This document shows, one piece after another, positions 25,647 through 35,435 of a DNA stretch of 64,000 nt. Within the stretch, counting starts at the first letter, position 1. Each line of letters opens with the position of its first letter. Made by a program: the position numbers and the translations under genes. The stretch spans positions 1 through 64,000 of the forward strand of contig NZ_CAADFC020000021.1 of the NCBI RefSeq assembly GCF_900696085.1, written 5' to 3'. The notes under the pieces were generated by a model. It worked only from the letters and a program-made list of their open reading frames with translations. It did not search any database and was not told where the DNA came from. Source of the stretch: Bradyrhizobium ivorense. GTDB lineage: Bacteria; Pseudomonadota; Alphaproteobacteria; Rhizobiales; Xanthobacteraceae.

Positions 25647-26423
25647 CTATTCGAACCATGCCGCGTAGATCTTCTTGAAGGTGCCGTCCTCGCGCACGAT
25701 GTGCAGCCACTGATCGACGAACGCTTTGAGGGCAAAATCGCGCTGCATCCAGTAGGCCTTCTCCGAGAAGTCGAACGGCTTTTCGGGATGCACCGCGCAC
25801 AGCACGCCGGGGTGCAGCTTCTGCTGATAGCGCGTCTCGGATGCGTCGGTCATCATCAGGTCGGCGTCGCCCCTGGCGATCTCGTCGAATATCCTGGTGT
25901 TGTCGTTGAACACGCGGATCTCGGCGCTCTTCACATTGGCGCGTGCGAAGCGCTCGTTGGTGCCGCCGGGATTGACGATGACGCGGGTGCCCGGCTTGTC
26001 GATCTCGGCGATGGTCTCGTACTTGCCCTGGTCGGCGCAGCGCGCGATCGGCGTCTTGCCCTCGCGCATGATCGCGGTCGAGAACAGGCCCTTCTTCTGC
26101 CGGTCGAACGTGATCGAGACGCCGCCCATCGCGATGTCGAAATCGTCGGCTTCGAAATCCTTCATCATCTGCGGCCATGAGGTCGGCACGAACTCGACCT
26201 TGACGCCGAGCGCCTTGCCGAGCGCCTGCGCCATGTCGACGTCGAAGCCGCGGAACGTTTTCGTTTCCTTGTCGAGCGAGGTGAAAGGCAAATAGTCGCC
26301 GGTCATGCCGACCCGCAGCGTGCCGCGCTTGACGATCTCGTCGAGGCGGGAGGGAGCCTGCTGTGCCTGGGCCGTGGATACGAGCAAAGCCAAAGCGACA
26401 CCGGCCAGCATGCGAAACATCAA
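25647..26423 (-). CDS. Periplasmic cyclohexadienyl dehydratase-like protein (PheC/SBP_bac_3)
   Basis: The 258-residue protein has a signal peptide (MLAGVALALLVSTAQAQ) and a type-3 solute-binding fold. Its internal sequence follows the Pseudomonas PheC pattern rather than amino-acid binding proteins: TGDYLPFTS, GFDVDMAQALG, VPTSWPQMMKDFEADDFDIAMGG, VIVNPGGTNERFARANV, DLMMTDASETRYQ and KPFDFSEKAYWMQRD. The Glu in that MMTDASE motif (about residue 196) aligns with the catalytic general acid of PheC. It may convert prephenate or arogenate to phenylpyruvate or phenylalanine in the periplasm. No ABC permease lies next to it, which also fits an enzyme rather than a transporter part. Confidence 0.78.
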   Translation of the reverse strand: MMFRMLAGVALALLVSTAQAQQAPSRLDEIVKRGTLRVGMTGDYLPFTSLDKETKTFRGFDVDMAQALGKALGVKVEFVPTSWPQMMKDFEADDFDIAMGGVSITFDRQKKGLFSTAIMREGKTPIARCADQGKYETIAEIDKPGTRVIVNPGGTNERFARANVKSAEIRVFNDNTRIFDEIARGDADLMMTDASETRYQQKLHPGVLCAVHPEKPFDFSEKAYWMQRDFALKAFVDQWLHIVREDGTFKKIYAAWFE

Positions 26424-26505
26424 ACTTCTCCCTCAATTCCGATGACATGTCGTTGCCGAGCATTTAGACCAGATGGCGCGATCGAGCCAATCAATTGGAT
26501 GCCAA

Positions 26506-27024
26506 GTGACCATCTCGCTGCATGAAGCTTCCGTCGGCGTCTTCGTGCCGTATCTGCGCAATCTTTCCGCGCTGCTCGACCATGCGCAGGCCCACGCCGA
26601 CGCGCGCAGGATCGATCCCGACGTGCTGCTCGGGATGCGGCTTGCTCCGAACATGTACAGCCTTCGCCAGCAGGTCGGGGAGGCCAACCGCCACGTCATC
26701 CTGAGCTGCGCGTTGCTGGCCGGTTGCGTGCCGCTGGCCTTCGCCGATGCCACGCCCGATATCGCCGAGCTGAAGGCGCGGATCGCTGCCACCATCGACT
26801 TCGCGCAGGGCGTGCCGCCGCCGGCGATCGACGCGGCCGCCGACAAGGAGGTTGTGTTCACCTTCCGCAGCGGCGCGACGCGGCCATTCACCGGCAAGTC
26901 GCTGATCCTGACGTTCAGCGTCCCGCAGTTCTTTTTTCATATTGCAACGGCCTACGACATCCTGCGCCACGCCGGCGTCGCGCTTGTGAAGAAGGATTTT
27001 TTGGGACCGCCGCGGGAGGCGTAG
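26506..27024 (+). CDS. DUF1993 (DinB-like) protein
   Basis: About 172 residues. The family usually opens with a short ISMYQASVPVF-like segment, and here the match is VTISLHEASVGVFVPYLRNLSALLDHA. The GTG at 26506 is therefore taken as start rather than the ATG at 26473. Further motifs are RIDPDVLLGMRLAPNMYSLRQQV and a tail with FFFHIATAYDILRHAGVALVKKDFLG. DUF1993 proteins are four-helix DinB-like proteins, possibly metal-dependent thiol transferases. Function is unassigned. Confidence 0.82.
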   Translation: MTISLHEASVGVFVPYLRNLSALLDHAQAHADARRIDPDVLLGMRLAPNMYSLRQQVGEANRHVILSCALLAGCVPLAFADATPDIAELKARIAATIDFAQGVPPPAIDAAADKEVVFTFRSGATRPFTGKSLILTFSVPQFFFHIATAYDILRHAGVALVKKDFLGPPREA

Positions 27025-27083
27025 GCGTGAGGCTGGACGACTTGTGCGTCTAGCCGATTTGTCGGTCGAGCCGCCCGACGCGG

Positions 27084-27188
27084 TGTCATCACCCGCGAAA
27101 GCGGGTGATCCAGTATTCCAGAGGCAGCGGTGATGGAGCCGAGAGCCCGCGGCGTACCGGATCGCCCGGTCAAGCCGGGCGATGACGG
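27084..27188. repeat. Dispersed hairpin repeat (third intergenic type)
   Basis: The repeat is bounded by gtcatcacccgc/gcgggtgat at its left, itself a tight hairpin at 27089-27108. At the right are atcgcccggtcaagccgggcgatgac, also a hairpin, and the ends mirror each other (GTCATC/GATGAC). It is a typical high-GC intergenic repeat distinct from those at 541 and 13428. Confidence 0.75.
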
Positions 27189-27261
27189 TTGTGGGTGGGG
27201 ACGCAGTTTTGCCATCTCGCGACATGATTTGTCCGAGGTTTGCATTTCGTTTCGCCGCTCT

Positions 27262-27700
27262 GAGATCAGAGGGCGCAGGGAAAGCCGGGTGCCGATTGCA
27301 CCCATGGGCCCGGTCCAGCAAAAAAAGCACCGGGATAGGACCACAGGTGTAACCGGAAACAACCCGGCTTTCCCTGCGCGATGGGTTACGGCTTATATGT
27401 GCTCTCCCCGGCGAGACTGGGCTTTTTTGTCACCGCTTTCGCAACAACGCTTTCGCGTTTTGCGAGAGGACACCTGCCACTAGGGCGTCAGGCCTGCACG
27501 ACTTCACCGTCCGCCTCGCATGCTGTCGTCACTGGCACGCGCGGCGTCCACCGCATCTCACCGCAACACTGCGACGATGGCCAGCGCCCCCTCGATCGGG
27601 TGAGACGGGTACGTCTATACACCTGAGTTGCCGTTCGGATAAAGCGAAATATTTTTGCCGCGGGGGCTTGCGCCGTCGGGCAAGTCACTGATTAAATTCC
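27262..27700. repeat. Large structured non-coding intergenic element
   Basis: This is most of a 715-bp gap (27025-27739) without a credible gene. It contains a perfect 18-bp inverted repeat at 27273-27290 and 27362-27379 (half gcgcagggaaagccgggt) enclosing a purine-rich A7 stretch and CACCGGG. A second hairpin (TCGCAA/TTGCGA, about 27439-27465) follows, then a (C/T)-rich segment and a GGGCAAGTCACT motif near 27680. From memory, near-identical blocks recur between genes of Bradyrhizobium and Rhodopseudomonas, so it is probably a dispersed element. Predicted frames inside it are not genes. Confidence 0.6.
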
Positions 27701-27739
27701 TGCGGACAGCTGTGTGCGTCGATGTTCACCGCGAAGAGA

Positions 27740-28348
27740 CTATTCACGCGCCTCGTCGTCGCCGTTGTCCTCGTGCGCGAGAACGGTCGGAGCCGCAGGC
27801 ACCGTGCGGGTGATCATCTCTTGCCTGAAATCCTCAAAACGCTGGCGCGCCTCGGCTTCGCGGTCGTCGACGAATTTGATCGCGGCGTCCTTGTCCATCG
27901 GGCCGTTGACGAGCGGGGTCGATCCTTCGCCGACGGTCTCGTCGACATAGTAGCGGCCGCCGTCCTCGCGCACGGTCCAGCGGAAGCGCAGCGCGGCCAT
28001 CGGGCCGGGGCCGGCCTTGGAGTAGCCGTTGGCCTCGATCGGCTGGACCGGTTGCGGGCTCGGCTCTGGTTCGCTTTGCTCCGGTTCACTTGCCTCTGGT
28101 TGGCTTGGCTCCGCTTCGCTTGGCCCGGGTTCGATCGACGGCTGCTCGATCAAGGGCTGCTCGATCGATTGCGGTAGGGGCGGCGGCACCGCCACGGCCA
28201 CGGGCGGCTCCTCGGCGGGAGCTGCCGGTTTGTCCGCCGTCTTGTCGGTCGCCTTGTCCGTCGTTTTGGCCGGCTCGGGAGGCGCAGTCGGCTGATCGAG
28301 AATGCTTGCAATCGCAGCTAGCGCATTGTCGGTCGGGTCGTCGCTCAC
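27740..28348 (-). CDS. Hypothetical protein with Pro/Glu/Ser-rich disordered region
   Basis: The 202-residue protein starts at a GTG with AGGAG 9 bp upstream. The first about 105 residues are low complexity: TDKATDKTADKPAAPAEEPP, then repeats of xEPxQP/PSxAEPSQPE. A compact C-terminal domain follows, MAALRFRWTVREDGGRYYVDETVGE with GPMDKDAAIKFVDDREAEARQRFEDFRQEM. There is no signal peptide and no recognised family. The acidic disordered N-terminus and the small folded C-terminus suggest an adaptor-type cytoplasmic protein. Transcription is leftward toward the structured repeat. Confidence 0.65.
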   Translation of the reverse strand: MSDDPTDNALAAIASILDQPTAPPEPAKTTDKATDKTADKPAAPAEEPPVAVAVPPPLPQSIEQPLIEQPSIEPGPSEAEPSQPEASEPEQSEPEPSPQPVQPIEANGYSKAGPGPMAALRFRWTVREDGGRYYVDETVGEGSTPLVNGPMDKDAAIKFVDDREAEARQRFEDFRQEMITRTVPAAPTVLAHEDNGDDEARE

Positions 28349-28433
28349 GGTCAGTCTCCTGGGCAGCGCGCCGGCTGAACCGCGCCGACGCCATCCCTAT
28401 CTACCTGATCCGGCTACATTTTGTAACCCAAAG

Positions 28434-28463
28434 CGCGATGGGATTGGGGTTAATCCCATCGCG
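28434..28463 (-). terminator. Terminator hairpin after the ABC/amidase operon
   Basis: The perfect 12-bp stem cgcgatgggatt/aatcccatcgcg with a 6-nt loop lies 39 bp beyond the amidase stop, in the direction of its transcription. Only a weak T run follows on the reverse strand. Confidence 0.7.
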
Positions 28464-28502
28464 GGGGCGGCTTCCTGTTGGAGCAGGATGTCGCGGAAGG
28501 CT

Positions 28503-29927
28503 CTAGCCGCAAGCCGGCGGCCGCCGGTCCTTCCAGGGGCGGGCCTGCTCGAGCTGGCCGGCGAGGCGGAACAGCAGGCCTTCCTCACCGAACCTGGCCG
28601 CGAACATCATCCCGAGCGGCAGCCCGGCCTTGTTCCAGGCTGATGGTACCGACATCGCCGGCTGACCGGACATGTTGAACATCGAGGTGCCCGGAATGTA
28701 GCGGCGCAGCAGCGGCGCGATCTGGCTCAGATCCTCCGACATCGTGTTCAGCTCGCCGATCCGCACCGGCGGTGTGCACAGCGTCGGGCTGAGGAAGATG
28801 TCGCAGCCCTCGAAGAAGGTCGCCAGCGCGCGCGAGATCTGGAACGCGGCGAGCTGTGCGCCGACATAGTCGACCGGCGTCAACTTGAGCGAGTTCTGCG
28901 CCATCGCGAGAGTCAGGCGTTCGACGTCATCAGTGGTCAGGCTGCGGCCGAAGCGCTGCTCGAGCAGGCGGAGCGTCAGCCCGGTGTTGCTGCCGACGAT
29001 GGTGGTGATCGCGGCGGCAGGATCGGCGGCGAGCGGCGGTGCGCGCTCCTCGACGTGATGGCCGAGCCCCGCCAGCAGTTTTGCAACGTCGCGGACCGCT
29101 TCCGCGATCTCCGGATCGATGGCATCGCCATAGGGCGATTTGTCGGTGAAGCTGATGCGCAGGCGGCCGGGATCGCGGCCGACCTCCTGTGAGAACGGCC
29201 GCTCCGGCGGCGGCGCGACATAGGGGCTCGACGGTTCGGGACCGTGGATCGCGTCCATCATCACCGCGCTGTCGCGGACGCTGACGCTGACGACATGCCC
29301 GACGGCGAAGCCGCCCCAGCCTTCGCCGCGGTCGGGGCCGACCGGGTTGCGCGCCCGGGTCGGCTTCATGCCGAACACGCCGGAGGCGGCGGCGGGGATG
29401 CGGATCGAGCCGCCGCCGTCGCTGGCATGCGCCACCGGCAGGATGCGCGCTGCAACCGCGGCAGCGGCGCCGCCGGACGAGCCTCCCGAGGAATGTTCGA
29501 GATTCCAGGGATTGCGGGTCGGGCCGAACAGGCGGGATTCCGTCGTCGGCATCAGGCCGAATTCGGGGCTCGCGCTCTTGCCGAAGATCGCAAGGCCGGC
29601 ATCGAGGAAACGCTGGGCCAGCGTGGAATTGTGATCGGCGACGAAATCCTTCAGCACGGTTGCGCCCCACGTGGTGCGCGTGCCCTCGAGCGGCTCGAGG
29701 TCCTTCAGCAGGAACGGCACGCCGGTGAAGGGACCGTCGGGCAGCCCCTTGGCGATCTGGCGCTCGGCATAGTCGTAGTGCTTGACGACGACCGCGTTGA
29801 TCTGCGGGTCGAGTTTCGCCGTGCGCGCAACGGCCTCGTCGAGCAGCTCCTTCGGCGTCACATCCTTCTTGCGCACGAGTTCGGCGAGCCCGACCGCGTC
29901 ATAATTACCGTATTCCTTGAAGCTCAT
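28503..29927 (-). CDS. Amidase (amidase signature family)
   Basis: The roughly 474-residue enzyme carries the Ser-cisSer-Lys triad. Lys is near residue 75 in GVPFLLKDL, the cis-Ser pair near 150 in SSGGSSGGAAAAVAARI, and the nucleophile Ser near 174 in SDGGGSIRIPAA. Amidase signature enzymes hydrolyse amides, ureides or acylhydrazides; the substrate cannot be read here. The second ATG (29927) is favoured because GGAG sits 7 bp before it but only 1 bp before the first ATG. It is the last gene of a six-gene leftward operon with a carbohydrate-type ABC transporter, so its substrate is likely imported by that transporter. Confidence 0.88.
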   Translation of the reverse strand: MSFKEYGNYDAVGLAELVRKKDVTPKELLDEAVARTAKLDPQINAVVVKHYDYAERQIAKGLPDGPFTGVPFLLKDLEPLEGTRTTWGATVLKDFVADHNSTLAQRFLDAGLAIFGKSASPEFGLMPTTESRLFGPTRNPWNLEHSSGGSSGGAAAAVAARILPVAHASDGGGSIRIPAAASGVFGMKPTRARNPVGPDRGEGWGGFAVGHVVSVSVRDSAVMMDAIHGPEPSSPYVAPPPERPFSQEVGRDPGRLRISFTDKSPYGDAIDPEIAEAVRDVAKLLAGLGHHVEERAPPLAADPAAAITTIVGSNTGLTLRLLEQRFGRSLTTDDVERLTLAMAQNSLKLTPVDYVGAQLAAFQISRALATFFEGCDIFLSPTLCTPPVRIGELNTMSEDLSQIAPLLRRYIPGTSMFNMSGQPAMSVPSAWNKAGLPLGMMFAARFGEEGLLFRLAGQLEQARPWKDRRPPACG

Positions 29928-29943
29928 GCGCATGCTCCGAAAT

Positions 29944-29973
29944 CGCCGGGCCGCTAACGCAGCGGTCCCGGCG
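29944..29973 (-). promoter_or_regulatory. Intra-operon hairpin between dehydrogenase and amidase
   Basis: The stem cgccgggccgct pairs with agcggtcccggcg with a single bulged base. No T run follows. It may be an mRNA stabiliser or attenuator between the dehydrogenase and the amidase. Confidence 0.4.
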
Positions 29974-29993
29974 TTGTCAGTTCGGCCGAACGC

Positions 29994-30983
29994 TCAGCCG
30001 AGGACGTCCTGATTGATCACGTTCTGGCGCAGCGGGGTGCCGTCCAGCACGCTCAAAATATTCCGCGCGGTCTGCTCGCTCATGCGATCGACGGCCTCGA
30101 CGGTGACGCCCGCAACGTGCGGCGCCATGATCACGTTCGGCAGGCTGTGCAGCGGTTGACCGACCGGCGGCGGCTCGACCTCGAACACGTCGAGGCCGGC
30201 GCCCGCGAGCTTGCCCGACACCAGCGCGTCGTGCAGCGCGTTCTCGTCGACGATGCCGCCGCGCGCGGTGTTGATCAGGTAGGCGGTCGGCTTCATGCGC
30301 CTCAACCGGGCCGCGTTGAACATGCCGACGGTCTCCGGCGTCTTCGGGCAGTGGATGGAGACGAAGTCCGCGCGCGACAATGCCGCATCAAGGTCGGGCA
30401 CTGCTTCGCAGCCGGCCGCGGCGATCTCGGCGGCCGGCTTGTAGGGATCGTAGACCAGCACGTTCATTTCCATCGCAAGGCAGCGCTTGGCGGTGCGGGT
30501 GCCGATGCGGCCGAAGCCGACGATCAAGACCGTCTTGCCGTAGAGATCGAACGGTAGCACGCCGAGCCGGCTCGCCCAGGTGCCTTCCTTGACCATGGCA
30601 TGCATTTCCTGCGAGCGCTTGGCGAGCGTCAGCATCATGAACAGCGCATGCTCGGCGACCGAGGGCGAGTTGGCGGTCCCTGCGACCATCAGCGGCACCT
30701 TGCGGCGCGACAGCGCCGGCACGTCCACCGCGTCGTAGCCGACGCCGATCCGCGTCACCACCAGCATGCCGTTGGACGCCTCCAGCTCGGCCTCGCCGAA
30801 CCGGGTGGCGCCGAGCGCAACCCCATGGACCGGCGCATGCTGCTGCAGCATGGCCTGAAAATCCGTGGCGGAGATCAGGTTCGGAAACTCGATGAGCTCG
30901 AGATCGTCTCGCGCGCTGAGGAGAGCCCGTGCCCCCGGTGAGAAAGTCTGGGTGATGAAGATCTTTTTCTTGTTGGTGGCCAT
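29994..30983 (-). CDS. D-2-hydroxyacid dehydrogenase (PGDH-like)
   Basis: The 329-residue NAD-dependent dehydrogenase begins at the ATG at 30983. The frame is open further but reads poorly there. Motifs are KKIFITQTFSPGARALLSA, VVTRIGVGYDAVDV, the NAD fold ILIVGFGRIGTRTAKRCLAMEMNVLVYDPY, the ISIHCPKTPET-like segment (here VSIHCPKTPETVGMF), INTARGGIVDENAL (catalytic Arg region) and a late NVIMAPHVAGVTVE with the catalytic His. It probably oxidises or reduces a 2-hydroxy acid obtained from the substrate of the neighbouring transporter. It lies 29 bp downstream of the ATPase gene. Confidence 0.9.
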   Translation of the reverse strand: MATNKKKIFITQTFSPGARALLSARDDLELIEFPNLISATDFQAMLQQHAPVHGVALGATRFGEAELEASNGMLVVTRIGVGYDAVDVPALSRRKVPLMVAGTANSPSVAEHALFMMLTLAKRSQEMHAMVKEGTWASRLGVLPFDLYGKTVLIVGFGRIGTRTAKRCLAMEMNVLVYDPYKPAAEIAAAGCEAVPDLDAALSRADFVSIHCPKTPETVGMFNAARLRRMKPTAYLINTARGGIVDENALHDALVSGKLAGAGLDVFEVEPPPVGQPLHSLPNVIMAPHVAGVTVEAVDRMSEQTARNILSVLDGTPLRQNVINQDVLG

Positions 30984-31012
30984 TTCCTGCCCTTGAGGTT
31001 TCTTGTCCGCCG

Positions 31013-32113
<1,101 letters not shown>

Positions 32114-32130
32114 GAATCCCTACCTCGCGT

Positions 32131-33042
32131 TCAACCCTTTGTCGCACCGGCGGTCAGGCCGGCAATGTAGTAGTCCATCAGGAAGGCGTAGATGATCAGC
32201 GGCGGCGCGGCGCCGAGCAGGGCGCCGGTCATGATCTGTCCCCAGTTGAAGACGTCGCCCTTGATCAGGGTGGTGATGATGCCGACCGGCAGCACCAGCT
32301 GGTCGGTCGAGGTGGTGAACACCAGCGGATAGAGGAACTGGGCCCAGGACACCGTGAAGGCGAAGATCGTCGCCGCGATCAGGCCGGGCAGCGCGACCGG
32401 GATGAAGATCCGGGTCAGGGTCTGGAACCAGCTCGCGCCGTCGATGATCGCGGCCTCGTCGAGCTCCTTCGGGATCGAGGCGAAATAGCCGATCATGATC
32501 CAGGTGCAGAACGGCACCGTCAGCGTCGGATAGACCAGCAACAGCACGTACCAGCGGTTGATCAGCTGGATGCCGGTCCAGTCGCCGAACACCGCGAACA
32601 TCTTGAACAGCGGGATGAACAGCAACGTGTCCGGGATCAGGTAGGTAAGGAACACGCCTGTGGCGAGCGTGGCCGAGCCCCAGAATTTCATCCGCGCCAG
32701 CGCGAACGCCGCCGGCACGCTGATCAGCATCGTGATGGTGACGACGATGATCGAGACCCAGGCCGAATTCCAGAAGAAGCGCAGGAACTGGTTCGAGGTC
32801 AAAAGCCCGAGGTAGTTCTCCAGCGTCGGGTGATACACCCACCACGGATTGGTCGCCGCCGAAATCTCGGCGCTGCTCTTCAGCGACGTGATCAGCATGT
32901 AGAACGGCGGCGTCAGCGAGAAGACCGCAAACAGCACCAGGAAGAAATACGACCAGCGCAGCGCCCAGGCGCGGTCGCGGCTCATGCTGCCGTACTTCAC
33001 CTTGCGGGTCGGTCCGGACTTGTCGATCGTCACCGTGCTCAT
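32131..33042 (-). CDS. Carbohydrate ABC transporter permease (MalG-like)
   Basis: The 303-residue membrane protein has about six helices. The EAA loop reads ELDEAAIIDGASWFQTLTRIFIPVALPGL, the coupling helix that contacts the ATPase. The N-terminal part includes ALRWSYFFLVLFAVFSLTPPFYMLITSLKSS, as in MalG/UgpE proteins. Its start codon overlaps the stop codon of the upstream permease by one base. Confidence 0.94.
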   Translation of the reverse strand: MSTVTIDKSGPTRKVKYGSMSRDRAWALRWSYFFLVLFAVFSLTPPFYMLITSLKSSAEISAATNPWWVYHPTLENYLGLLTSNQFLRFFWNSAWVSIIVVTITMLISVPAAFALARMKFWGSATLATGVFLTYLIPDTLLFIPLFKMFAVFGDWTGIQLINRWYVLLLVYPTLTVPFCTWIMIGYFASIPKELDEAAIIDGASWFQTLTRIFIPVALPGLIAATIFAFTVSWAQFLYPLVFTTSTDQLVLPVGIITTLIKGDVFNWGQIMTGALLGAAPPLIIYAFLMDYYIAGLTAGATKG

Positions 33043-33977
33043 CAGGCTTCATTCCCGCGTTTGGAGATGTCGCGCAGGATGAACACCGCGGCGATGGCGA
33101 GGATCGGCACCATGAACAGCGACACGCTGGCGCCGAGCGGCACGTCGCTGCCCTCGATGCCGACGCGGAACGCCCAGGTCGCGAAGATATGGGTGTGGTC
33201 GAGCGGCCCGCCGGCGGTGAGGATGCGCACGATGTCGAAATTGGCGAAGGTGACGATCAGCGAGAACAGCGTCGTGATGGCGATGATGTTGCGCATCATC
33301 GGCAAGGTCACGTACCAGATGCGCTGCCACCAGTTGGCGCCGTCGATCGCGGCCGCCTCGTAGAGCTGCTCGGGGACCGATTTGAGCGCCGCGAGATACA
33401 TGATCATGAAGAACGGCGCGCCGTACCAGACGTTGACCAGGATGACGGAGAAGCGCGCCCAAGCTGCATCGCCGGTCCACGGGATCGGGCCGATGCCGAG
33501 GAACGACAGGGTGTAGTTGAAGGCGCTGTAGGACGGGTCGAACAGCCACAGCCAGGCCAGCGTCGACATCGCCGGCGGGATCACCCACGGCACCAGCAGC
33601 ATGCCGCGCCATTTGCGCTGCTTCTTGGCGGGCACGTTGTGGACGAAATGCGCGACGATGAAGCCGATCAGCGCTTTGAAGATCACGGCCGAGATCGCGA
33701 AGATGCAGGACTGCTTGACCACCAGCCAGAAGGTGTCGCGCCTGAACAGGAACTCGAAATTGCCGAAGCCGACGAATTTCGCCATCGACTTGTTCAGCGT
33801 CGCCAGATGCAGGGAATAGAAGGCGGGATAGACCACGAGGATCAGGATCAAAAGGATCAGCGGCAACGTCATCACGAACGCGACCGTCGATTTGCGCCGC
33901 AGCGCGTTGCGCATGCCGCCGCGCTTGCGCGCCTGGCTGCCCGCGACACGGTTGGGCTGGAATGTCACATCAACCAT
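33042..33977 (-). CDS. Sugar ABC transporter permease (MalF-like)
   Basis: The 311-residue protein is read from the ATG at 33977, preceded by GAGGAA. The EAA motif is SVPEQLYEAAAIDGANWWQRIWYVTLPMM. The first helix, TLPLILLILILVVYPAFYSLHLA, is typical of the family. It pairs with the MalG-like permease downstream and is overlapped by it. Confidence 0.94.
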   Translation of the reverse strand: MVDVTFQPNRVAGSQARKRGGMRNALRRKSTVAFVMTLPLILLILILVVYPAFYSLHLATLNKSMAKFVGFGNFEFLFRRDTFWLVVKQSCIFAISAVIFKALIGFIVAHFVHNVPAKKQRKWRGMLLVPWVIPPAMSTLAWLWLFDPSYSAFNYTLSFLGIGPIPWTGDAAWARFSVILVNVWYGAPFFMIMYLAALKSVPEQLYEAAAIDGANWWQRIWYVTLPMMRNIIAITTLFSLIVTFANFDIVRILTAGGPLDHTHIFATWAFRVGIEGSDVPLGASVSLFMVPILAIAAVFILRDISKRGNEA

Positions 33978-34094
33978 GACGCAGGTTCCTCGCGTGGGTT
34001 GGTCGAACGGGCCTGCGGCCCGGTCGGCGTACATTTTGGGGCGGCGCAGCGCGTGCGGCCGCCGTGTCGGCAGCCGCACGCGAGGCTGCGTCCG

Positions 34095-35435
34095 TCAGCT
34101 CCGCATGAAGCCTTCGCACTCGCCCTCGGCCCAGGCGAGGGTCTTCTCCATGGCCTCGCCCTGATAGTACCTGAGGCACATCTTGGTCAGCGTGGCCTGG
34201 AAGTAGATCTGCTGCGCCACCTTGGGCGGCGCCGGCGAGGCCGCGATCGACAGGGTCTGGTGCTTATAGGGGTTCGGGTAGTGATAGAGCGTGCCCTTCG
34301 GCGGCGCTTCCTCCTGCCAGACCTTCAGCGTCGTGAGCTTCTCGTAGGCCGGCAGATCATAGCCGCCGCTCGCCACGCACATCTTCTCGATCGAGGCGGG
34401 CTTCGACAGATGTACCAGCAGGCTCTTCGCCGCCTCCTTGTTCTTGGAGAAGTTCCAGATGCTCCAGAAATACGGCAGATACGGCGCGAAGCGCCCCTTC
34501 GGCCCGGCCGGGAAGCCGTGGGTCCAGCACTGCTCGGCAACCTGCGGCGCGTCGCGCTTGGCGACCGCCCAGGCGCTCGGCGGATTCATGATCATGGCGC
34601 CCTTGCCGGAGACCAGCCATTTGTTGTTGGAGCTGTCGTCCCATGCCGCGGCGTCGGGCGGCAGGAAGGCGATCAGCTTCTTGTAGAATTCGAGCGACTG
34701 GCGCACCGCGTCGGTCTTCACGGTGAGATTGCCCTTGGCATCGACGAGCTGGGCGCCGAACGACTGGAAGATCGCGCCGGCGGTATCGACGCTGTCGCTG
34801 GTCTCGCCGAGGCCGATCCCGAACGGGACGCCGGCCTTGTGGCAGGCTTCCGCCGCCTTGAGGAAGGTGTCGAACGTCCAGTTGTCTGCCTTCGGCGGGC
34901 TGCCGGCCGGATACATCTCCTGCACGTCGATGTTGGCATGCTTCTTCATCAGGTCGATGCGCGAGCAGGGGCCCTTGATCTGGCTGCCGACGGAGGCGGG
35001 AACGCCGAGCCACTTGCCGTCGAGCTGACCGAGGTACTGCACCGTGCCGTTGGCCGCGCCATTCTCGGCGATGATCGGGCCCATGATGTCGTCGACGCGC
35101 TCGAGCTGTTCGGAATTGGAGTGACACCACCAGGTCGGCATCGCGAAGATGTCGTGGCCGGATTTGGCCTGCGCTTCGGCGGCGATGGTCAGGATGTTCT
35201 TGTTGCCCTGGCTCGGGACGTAGTCGATCGTGACCTCGACCTTCTCCTTCTCGGCCCATGCCTTGACGAGCTCCTCGGACGCCTTGTTGGCGCCGGGCAC
35301 CCAGTGATCCCAAAAGGCCATCGAGAGTTTGCCGGCAGCGTACGCGCCACGCACGTAAGGAGCAGTTATCAGCGCAGCCGATGTTAGCGCTGTCGCAGCA
35401 ACGAATTCTCGGCGTGAAAGCTTCTTCCGTGACAT
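34095..35435 (-). CDS. ABC transporter substrate-binding protein, family 1 (Tat-exported)
   Basis: The 446-residue protein starts at the ATG at 35435 behind a strong GGGAGGG site. It begins with a twin-arginine signal (LSRREFVAATALTSAALITAPYV), so it is exported folded. The mature protein has the SBP_bac_1 pattern: KLSMAFWDHWVPGANKASEEL, GHDIFAMPTWWCHSNSEQL and NKWLVSGKGAMIMNPPSAWAVAKR. The ligand is unknown; family 1 mostly binds sugars, polyols or glycerol phosphates. As the first gene of the operon with two permeases, the ATPase, a hydroxyacid dehydrogenase and an amidase, it defines the import substrate. Confidence 0.93.
   Translation of the reverse strand: MSRKKLSRREFVAATALTSAALITAPYVRGAYAAGKLSMAFWDHWVPGANKASEELVKAWAEKEKVEVTIDYVPSQGNKNILTIAAEAQAKSGHDIFAMPTWWCHSNSEQLERVDDIMGPIIAENGAANGTVQYLGQLDGKWLGVPASVGSQIKGPCSRIDLMKKHANIDVQEMYPAGSPPKADNWTFDTFLKAAEACHKAGVPFGIGLGETSDSVDTAGAIFQSFGAQLVDAKGNLTVKTDAVRQSLEFYKKLIAFLPPDAAAWDDSSNNKWLVSGKGAMIMNPPSAWAVAKRDAPQVAEQCWTHGFPAGPKGRFAPYLPYFWSIWNFSKNKEAAKSLLVHLSKPASIEKMCVASGGYDLPAYEKLTTLKVWQEEAPPKGTLYHYPNPYKHQTLSIAASPAPPKVAQQIYFQATLTKMCLRYYQGEAMEKTLAWAEGECEGFMRS

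Noticed and set aside
27130..27626. Short + strand frames within the structured repeat region
   Set aside because: They have no ribosome site and no consistent composition, and they cross perfect inverted repeats. The region looks non-coding.
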